Assembly (NCBI GenBank): GCA_037892935.1
Contig: JAYXKI010000016.1
Location: forward strand, 372,001-436,000
Direction: 5' to 3'
From: Phlebopus portentosus
Lineage: Eukaryota > Basidiomycota > Agaricomycetes > Boletales > Boletinellaceae
DNA: 64,000 bases
Shown here piece after piece: positions 56,971 to 64,000 of this stretch; positions within the stretch are counted from its first letter, which is position 1, and the number at the start of each line of letters is the position of its first letter. The notes beneath the pieces were generated by a model. It saw only the letters and a program-made list of their open reading frames with translations, had not been told where the DNA came from and did no database searches. The position numbers and the translations under genes were made by a program.

Positions 56971-58700
56971 CCGGTTCCAAAGAATGTCCACAAACTGCAA
57001 CAATTTCTGGGACTAGAGAATTGGTTGCAGCATTTTGTTAAGGACTACAGTTCAGTTATCAAACCTTTAACTACGCTGACAGGCAAGGTGGAATAGAAGT
57101 GGGGCAAAGAGGAGAAGGCAGTGTTCAAAGAGTTGAAGCGTCGCTTGAGCAGTCCCCTCATACTAGCAATACCCAACAATGAAGACCCTTTTTGAGTGGA
57201 AGCTGATGCATCAGATTTTGCAACTGGTGGAGTGCTTCTCCAGAAGCAAGATGGCAAGTGGAAGGTGATTGCTTATCGGTCATCAACCTTCTTGGAGGCA
57301 GAGCATAACTACAAGATCTACAACAAGGAGATGCTTGCTATTGTTCAAGCCCTCAAGGAATGGTGACAGTACCTCCAGGGAGCCAACAAACCTTTTGAAG
57401 TATGGACAGACCATGCAAACCTAATGTACTTCCAATTGCTGCAAAAATTAAATTGTTAACAGGCTCATTAGTGACTCGACTTAGCTGAATTTGATTTCAC
57501 ACTAGTCCATAAACCTGGAAAGACATTGGGTAAGGCTGATCTGTTGTCACGATGGGCAGATTATGACAAGGGTGAGTACGATAATGAGAATGTAATATTC
57601 ATCAAAAAGGAGTGGTTGGTCAGAGGGATGGTTCAGACATCGAGAGAGGTACTTATCAAAAAGGTCACAGAAGCGCAGAGACAGGAGGATAAGAGAATAA
57701 GACCAAAGGAAGTTGAGAAGAGAGGGGACATGTGGAGGAAAGGCAGGCAGATATATGTACTAGCAAGCGTTAGAGAGATTGTTATGAAGGAACACCATAA
57801 CTCGACCCTGGCAGGACATCTAGGAGTGACGAAGATGATCCAGTTAATAGCACAAAGGTACTGATGGCCGAGGATGAGTGCAGATGTGCGGGTGTATGTG
57901 CGGGGGTGTGATTATTGTCAATAGACGAAGGCTCTAAGGACAATGAGGGTAAAGGTTTTGCACCCTAACAAGGTGCCGGAGGCGCCATGGCAAATTGTCA
58001 TGGTCGACCTGATTAGAGAGTTACCAGAGTTGAATGGATTTAATGCGATTTGCATTATAGTTGACCACTTCAGCAAACAAATCCATGCAATTCCGACAAT
58101 GACAAAGCTAATGGCTGAAGGCATGGCAAGGATCTACAGAGACCACATCTTCCAATTACATAGACTGCCTCGAAAGATCATTCACAACCGAGGAGTACAA
58201 TTTGATGCAAAAATGATGAAGGAGTTATACAAGCTCCTTCATATCAAGGGCAACCCATTGACAGCGTATTACCCACAAACCAATAGACAGACAGAGCGGG
58301 TTAATTAAGAGCTGGAGCAATACCTTCGGCTGTACGTCAACTATCGGCAGTTGGACTGGGCAGATTGGCTAGCTCTTGCAGAGTTCGCATACAATAACTA
58401 TAAACACTCAGTGACAAAGTTGTCCCCCTTTTTCATTAACATAAGAATACACCCCTTGGACTTTATGGGGGTTGGGACGGCGTCGTCAAACCTATCAGCA
58501 GAAGAATTTGCCAAGCATGTCAAGGAGGTGCATGAGCTTGCTCAGAGTAACCTAGCCCAAGCAAATGAAGATATGAAGCACTTCTATGATTGTCATGCTG
58601 GAAAGTCTGTTAGTTATGAGGCAGGGCAGAAAGTCTTCTTGGATGGATGAAATATCAAGATGATCCAGCCGACAAAGAAGACGGATGACAAGTGGTTCGG
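56971..58700 (+). pseudogene. G2 pol, second part (RNase H, integrase), catalytic Asp lost
   Basis: Continues G2 after G3a: RT thumb, RNase H (V-E-A-D-A-S-D-F-A-T-G-G-V-L) and integrase with HHCC (H-N-S-T-L-A-G-H ... C-D-Y-C). The second catalytic Asp is Asn (I-H-N-R-G-V-Q-F). The Glu motif is present (Q-T-N-R-Q-T-E-R-V-N). Stops replace Trp, Gln or Arg codons at many places, for example after K-V-E and E-W. It ends in D-D-K-W-F-G, where G3b has inserted. Confidence 0.9.
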
Positions 58701-60328
58701 TGAAGAGTAAGTCTGAAGCTTGGGAACGTACGGAGTCGTTACGACCAGTTCCGCGGTGTTCCGACTGGTTTCGCTCGGTTTCGACTGGTTTCGCTCGAAT
58801 GAGTGAACTTAGCAAGAACGCCATAGTCCAGATGGCACGTGCACCGTTCTTTGATCGGCCATCAAGACGGGAGAATCACGGCATCGAGTTTGCACGCGTC
58901 GATCACAAGTCTCCGGACCTCGGATCTGCATTCCAGACAAAGAGATTTGACCCTGCAACCTCGTCCTCAGTCCCTCTCCTTTGTTAAACATCGCAGACTT
59001 ACTTTGTCAGGCTAGCCAGAGCCCTTCCGAGTCATTTCCCCGAGTTCCGCTTCGTTCCGCTCAAAGAGACCCGGTTCCGAAGGTTCCGCACATATTCTGA
59101 CCTTTCTATATGCGTCCCCTTTAATCCATTATGCTCTCGTTCCAGACATGCTTAGTATTGTTTCTTTTGACCTATGTGTCCCTTAAACCATTCCTATGCG
59201 CTCCTCTCCTTTGTAGATAGCGATATGCATTCCCTTTTCTTTATGACGTAGGTTCTCTGACCGCTGGGAGGCTCAGTCTTGGACGTTTAGTATAAATATA
59301 GCACGACTCTCGTAGTAGGAGAAAAGCTTAGTCGGAGCTGAGTGGGAGCTTAGCTTGCAGTTCTCACATCGTCTCAAAGCCTCTCGACCTCTAGTCTACT
59401 TGTTCGTAGTGGACTCTCTCGTCTCTATAGTCTAATATACGATATTTCGTGTTCTGTACAGTCGATCGGTGATCTCTCTTTGCAGCAGAGCCGTTCGTAC
59501 GTTTGTATAGTTCGCTGTGATCGTACAAAGGCTCCTCTTATTTCTCTCACCCGAACTGAAACCTCCTTACGTGTTCCGAACCGTTTCGCCCGGTTTCGCT
59601 CGTAACTCAGTTACTCCGCGTGCCGCTCGCATTCGGTCTCGCAACACCTTCTCCTCTCCATTGTCGTCGGGAAAGGACACCATATTACCCCTTTCCTCTT
59701 GACTTTCCACTCTCCGCTTCCTCAAGACCAGCCCGGTGCTATTCCGCATCGTTTCGATCGGAAACGGTCGGTTCCATCGTCCCACACATATCCTTCGATT
59801 CTCTCAGTCCCCTTCCGTCATCGTTTTGCACCTCCATCCCTCGCATCACATTTCGACACACTCAGCAATTGTCCTTCGTCCATCGAATCGCGTTTCGAAT
59901 CGTTACGCCGCGTTCCGACACTTTAGACTACGAGTGAGATCGGCTGCAGTCGCTTACCAGTGTGTTAGCACAGTTGATTAGTCACGTTCGGGTTGGTGGT
60001 TCGACTAGCGTAGCCTAGTTAGTTTAGTTCTTGTGCCTTGGGTTAGTCGGCTTTAGTCCAGAGCTCGCAGCTGAGCCGGAGAGTCGATTTTGCCTTTGCA
60101 CCGCCACCGTCGATCTCGGGAGAAGCCTACCCTCGGAATTCCTCCTCGAGCGCTTCCCTCATATCCCCGGTTCTCACCAAGCCCTTCCATTGCCTATCCC
60201 TATTTCCCTCCACTCCTTCGTGCCCTTAGCTCGGGTGTAATTCTCTGCTGACCGTTTGAAGGTATTCTAGGGCAGCCCCTCGAACTATACACTCCCTGTC
60301 CGGCATCAGAACGTCCACAGGAGTTTCA
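58701..60328 (+). repeat. G3b 5' LTR (1628 bp)
   Basis: TGAAGAG...GTTTCA with TATAAATA at 59291-59298. Carries the 40-bp segment. The primer site TGGAGCCCACGG follows at 60331-60342. Confidence 0.93.
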
Positions 60329-60447
60329 AGTGGAGCCCACGGCGAGGGGGATTTCACTGTCCAACCATTACGAATACCCCGCTAAATTCGTCTAGCAGAC
60401 GAGTTACACGTAGCCAATCCGCTCGAGTCCCTGTAGAACATCAGGTT

Positions 60448-62841
60448 TTGCCACCGACTCGAAGGCCGAGGATTGTCAATCGCAACTTACGTTCTGCTGC
60501 GGAAAACGCGGAACACAGCGAAACACCCTTGCGACAATCCGTTAGCGCCATTCCTTCCAACACCGATTCCCTAGATCATTCCCCATCTACCATCGCCGAT
60601 TCAGAACTCCCCAACCTCTCATCTGTGCCAGCTTCCACCCCAGGCTCGCCGAACAGACCAGCTAGCCCGCCTACCAATTACCAACTACCTACCGGAACTC
60701 AACAGATCTTAGCCAGCAACGCAGCGATAATAGCTCGTCTGTCTGCTAACGCTAACGTATTACAACAACTTACAAATCGACAAACCGCAATGGCGTACCA
60801 ACCGCCCTCGCGTGGGGACAAACGTGCCCCAACGTTTGACGGCTCAGAACCAAAGGAACTCCCTAGGTTCTTCGAAGACATTGCAGAAATCGCAAGACAG
60901 GCCGCGTGGAACGATAGAGATCACGTCCGAAAGTTCTTGTACTATGCGAAGACCGACGTCGCGGAACTTTGGGAGACTACCGACGAGATTAACGACCCGA
61001 ACCCTGATGTGGAGACGGTGAAGAGAGAGATTATAGCTCTATACCCGAGTCTCATGGCAGGGAAACGCTACTCCAAGGGAGAACTGGAGCATTTGGTCGT
61101 AGAACGGGCGAAGAAAGAGATCAAGAACCGAGAAGACCTAGGCGAATATCACCGGGAATTCGTCAGACGCTCTAAGTATCTTATAACGAACGGAAAGATC
61201 TTGGAGTCCCAAGCTGACGAGATGTTCCTGATGGGAATTACAGGAGACCTTAGAGAGGCGCTCATTCGTCATATCGAGATTAAGCTGCCAGACCACGACT
61301 CATCTACGCCTTACAAGATTAAAGACGTTCTCGAGCATTCGAATTTCGTGCTGGGAGGAAAGATTGTGGGCAGTTTCGGCAGTAACTTTCCACCCCCAGC
61401 TACCGGAGAAGCTTCGACAAGTATCGTGAAGAAGGAAGAAGTGGATTTGGCCAGGGTAATGGATACGTTGAAGAGTTTTCAGGTTACGCTCGACGCCCTG
61501 AGCAAGGGGAACATTCCGCATCGACCAGGGGCGGAACGCAGCGAAACCCCGCGAAACCCAGTTTGCAACTTCTGCGGCGAAGCGGGACACTATATTCGAT
61601 CGTGTACGAAGGTTCTCGAGTATATCCAAGCCGGAAAGTGCGTCAGGAGCCCGGATGGAAGGATTGTGTTGCCGAACGGCGGTCTCATTACAAGGTCGCT
61701 ACCGGGGAACAATCTCAAAGAACGAATCGATAGCTTTCACGCTAAAGCCCCGGCAACACACACAGTAGGAATGGTTGAGTCGGTCACGCCTGCATATAGC
61801 CATCAAGCTGGTCCAGCGTACGCATATAGTCACGACGAAGAAGATCAGGACGAGCAGGAAAACTACGACATCGAACGTTTGGAGATTTTGATTAACGAGG
61901 CGAAGAAGAAGGCAGCTGGTGGACGAAGAACGAAGCCCGATGGTGTAGAGATTCCTAGAGTTCAGCCTTATAAGAAGGCGCAGGCGAAACCGCAGCCCGC
62001 GCCACCGAGTGGTGCGCGGCCCTCGACAAGGTCACTCCAGTCACCGCAGCAGGACGACATTACCAGGAAATCACAACCCCAGTATAAATACGTCGTACCA
62101 ATAGAAGACTCGAGCGCAGTCTCCAACGTTCTGACTCGTACTCTCAATACCCCTATCACCATCAGCCAACGAGAACTCCTCTCAATCGCCCCGGACGTTA
62201 GGAAACAGATGAAGGAGCTGACGACGGCGAAGAGATACAACGCGGCTGAAGTCAAATATGGTGAGGTCGTGGATGATTCACTTACGTTACAAGTTGGGCG
62301 TTTCGCGTCGGAACAAGTCGAAACAGGCGAAACACTTTCGACGGAAGAAATACTGGCGCTCAGTGGACAAGGCGTCGCCGCAGAGGCATCCATGCCCCTC
62401 AGGACCGTTAGTGCGTTGATTGAAGATACCCTGGAAGTCGAATGCGTGCTTGACCAGGGAGCCGTAGTGTGTCTACTCCGCGAAGACGTATGGGAGAAGC
62501 TTCAGATACCCCTATCCCCTGACAAAGGAATGATCCTCGAGACAGCAGACGCAGCTAGGTCATCTACCATTGGCATGATCTCTAATGCGAAGTTCACGAT
62601 AGCCGGGATCGACGTTTCGCTCCAAGTGCAAGTCGTTCCGAACGCTCCCTTCCAGGCTTTGCTGGGGAGACCGTTTTTCGCTATTACGGAGTGCGAAACG
62701 AAGGATTACACGTCAGGTGACCAACATATCACCTTAACGGACCCGAACGATCGCAGAAAGCAAAGCAAAGTGGCCACCGGAATTCGAACGATCGCGCGAG
62801 GACCACTTCCAAAGGGTTTTCCGCAAGCGTCGAGGAACTGA
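60448..62841 (+). CDS. G3b gag-protease (797 codons from the TTG; 683 from the first ATG)
   Basis: Uninterrupted version of the G3a gag frame: first in-frame ATG 60790, gag core, CCHC knuckle (C-N-F-C-G-E-A-G-H-Y-I-R-S-C), coiled acidic region, protease-like end L-D-Q-G-A-V-V-C-L ... L-G-R-P-F-F, stop TGA 62839-62841. The Ser/Pro-rich frame before the ATG stays open in both copies, which suggests it is translated in some way. D-Q-G-A instead of D-(S/T)-G keeps the catalytic Asp. Confidence 0.88.
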   Translation: MPPTRRPRIVNRNLRSAAENAEHSETPLRQSVSAIPSNTDSLDHSPSTIADSELPNLSSVPASTPGSPNRPASPPTNYQLPTGTQQILASNAAIIARLSANANVLQQLTNRQTAMAYQPPSRGDKRAPTFDGSEPKELPRFFEDIAEIARQAAWNDRDHVRKFLYYAKTDVAELWETTDEINDPNPDVETVKREIIALYPSLMAGKRYSKGELEHLVVERAKKEIKNREDLGEYHREFVRRSKYLITNGKILESQADEMFLMGITGDLREALIRHIEIKLPDHDSSTPYKIKDVLEHSNFVLGGKIVGSFGSNFPPPATGEASTSIVKKEEVDLARVMDTLKSFQVTLDALSKGNIPHRPGAERSETPRNPVCNFCGEAGHYIRSCTKVLEYIQAGKCVRSPDGRIVLPNGGLITRSLPGNNLKERIDSFHAKAPATHTVGMVESVTPAYSHQAGPAYAYSHDEEDQDEQENYDIERLEILINEAKKKAAGGRRTKPDGVEIPRVQPYKKAQAKPQPAPPSGARPSTRSLQSPQQDDITRKSQPQYKYVVPIEDSSAVSNVLTRTLNTPITISQRELLSIAPDVRKQMKELTTAKRYNAAEVKYGEVVDDSLTLQVGRFASEQVETGETLSTEEILALSGQGVAAEASMPLRTVSALIEDTLEVECVLDQGAVVCLLREDVWEKLQIPLSPDKGMILETADAARSSTIGMISNAKFTIAGIDVSLQVQVVPNAPFQALLGRPFFAITECETKDYTSGDQHITLTDPNDRRKQSKVATGIRTIARGPLPKGFPQASRN

Positions 62842-62951
62842 TTGAGAGAAATCGGCGAGACGAGAATGGTAGTAACCAATTGCTGGTTCAGGTATTTTCT
62901 TATGATTTCGAATTTATTTCACACATGATCCCATCTCTTTTCAACCAATGA

Positions 62952-64000
62952 TTGCCTTATTTATTAAACAAAAATTGCTATACTACTGACAAAGAAGAAC
63001 GGTCATATCGTTCATGTGTTTTAGAAACCCCAGAAGAAGAAGACGCGGCGGTAATGGCTTACAAACGAGTAGCGCAGAAAGTCAGGCCGATCCCGGGAGT
63101 CCTTCCAGAAGAATACAGGATCGTACGAAGGCAGCATCCGGATCCGTTGAGAGAGATGCCCGAGATGCCAGTTGTACCGAAGCCGTTCGAACCCACGGGT
63201 CGTGTAACCGCCGAAAGGATGGAAGTACTGAAGATCGACGAGAATACCTTTCTGTGGCCGGCGGAGAGGTTATTAGTGAAGAATCTGATTATGTTGCAGG
63301 AAGAAGCGTTAGCGTGGACCGAATCCGAACGCGGAACTCTCGATCCGACGTATTTCGACCTGATACGCATTCCCACGATACCGCATATACCGTGGCAGCA
63401 CAAGAGCATTCCAATTCCCCCGGGAATTCATGAAAAGGCCCTCGAACTTATTCGAGAGAAGATTCGCAACGGGGTTATTGAACCGTCGAATTCGTCGTAT
63501 CGATCCAGATGGTTTTGCTTGGTAAAGAAAGACAAAGAAACGTTGCGATCCATCATCGACTTGCAGGATCTTAATGCGGTTACGGTCAAGGACTCGGCAG
63601 TACCACCGAACGTCGAAACGATCGCGGAGAGCAGTGGTGGACGAGCTTGTTACACGGAGTTGGATTTATTCGTGGCATTCGATCAAAGAAAGCTGGACGA
63701 ACAATCTCGAGATCTTACTACGTTCCAGACACCCTTGGGAACATTTCGAATGACGGTTCTACCAATGGGATACACCAATTCCTTGCAGATTATGCATAAC
63801 GACGTGGCCTTTATCCTTCAGGATGAGATTCCGCACGTTACGAACCCTTTCGCAGACGATGCGCCCGGTTTAGGTCCGAAATCGCGATACGAGCTACCAG
63901 ACGGTTCGTACGAGACAATACCGGGAAACTCCGAGATTCGTCGTTTCGTGTATGAGCATATATGCGATGTGAACAGGATTTTGCAGCGAATAAAGGCCGT
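62952..64000 (+). CDS. G3b pol, 5' part (reverse transcriptase), runs off the window
   Basis: A frame open from 62952 (first ATG 63054) to the window end, with no stop. The Trp lost in G3a is present. It includes the RT palm with W-F-C-L-V-K-K-D, Y-T-E-L-D-L-F and F-A-D-D, then joins C-D-V-N-R-I-L-Q-R directly, confirming the solo LTR insertion in G3a. It begins 110 nt after the gag stop in another frame, so programmed frameshifting at an overlap is impossible; splicing or re-initiation must be used. Confidence 0.88.
   Translation, partial: MPYLLNKNCYTTDKEERSYRSCVLETPEEEDAAVMAYKRVAQKVRPIPGVLPEEYRIVRRQHPDPLREMPEMPVVPKPFEPTGRVTAERMEVLKIDENTFLWPAERLLVKNLIMLQEEALAWTESERGTLDPTYFDLIRIPTIPHIPWQHKSIPIPPGIHEKALELIREKIRNGVIEPSNSSYRSRWFCLVKKDKETLRSIIDLQDLNAVTVKDSAVPPNVETIAESSGGRACYTELDLFVAFDQRKLDEQSRDLTTFQTPLGTFRMTVLPMGYTNSLQIMHNDVAFILQDEIPHVTNPFADDAPGLGPKSRYELPDGSYETIPGNSEIRRFVYEHICDVNRILQRIKA

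Larger units (their letters stand above)
58701..64000 (+). mobile_element. G3b: second G3 gypsy element, 5' part
   Basis: LTR, primer site, gag and the first third of pol, running off the window end. Inserted in the same G2 copy, 1.7 kb after G3a, at a different site. Its gag and visible pol lack the stops that disable G3a, and it has no solo LTR in RT, so it is younger or better preserved. Confidence 0.93.

Overview
This window looks like a retrotransposon-packed (heterochromatic) stretch of a filamentous fungus, most likely a basidiomycete of the Agaricomycetes. Reasons: chromodomain and other Ty3/gypsy elements, Ty1/copia elements primed from initiator tRNA-Met, and very short (47-66 nt) GT-AG introns in the only spliced genes. 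I see no convincing host housekeeping gene. Almost every base belongs to an LTR retrotransposon or something inserted in one.

Layout. 1-4877: 3' part of an old Ty3/gypsy chromovirus (G1): integrase plus chromodomain with seven in-frame stops but no frameshift, an accessory ORF, a small antisense two-exon ORF, a polypurine tract and a long probable 3' LTR holding a decayed ORF. 4878-24282: nested Ty1/copia copies of one family (252-bp LTRs TGTTAGA...TCTAACA). C1 (+) is split by C3 (-) at 10553-23381, and C3 is split by C2 (+) at 12014-18364. C2 is complete, with an uninterrupted 1513-residue gag-pol, LTRs differing at one base and a TAGAC target duplication, so it is young and perhaps still active. 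C1 and C3 share an identical 209-bp insertion containing a tRNA-like cloverleaf. 24283-39676: a badly decayed copia copy (C-old, -) split by a C4 (+)/C5 (-) pair; C5 carries a 1.9-kb GC-rich insertion with 182-bp tandem repeats. 39677-40533: a remnant resembling a DNA-transposon-associated ORF.

40534-64000: a decayed Ty3/gypsy element (G2) into which two copies of a different gypsy family (G3a, complete, 44544-56970; G3b, 58701 to the window end) have inserted. G2's protease, reverse transcriptase and integrase have each lost a catalytic Asp to Asn. G3 has ~1.6-kb LTRs, a conventional tRNA primer site, and gag and pol in separate non-overlapping frames. Between pol and the 3' LTR of G3a lies an antisense gene whose three exons join in frame (713 codons, introns of 52 and 47 nt), encoding a protein with a Zn-cluster-like cysteine motif. 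This is the most interesting feature here. G1 has a smaller antisense, intron-containing ORF in the same relative place, which suggests that antisense accessory genes may recur in these gypsy elements.

Mutation pattern. The premature stops are mostly C-to-T/G-to-A type (Trp, Arg and Gln codons), and the oldest copia copy has lost most CpGs. That points to cytosine methylation or a RIP-like process acting on repeats.
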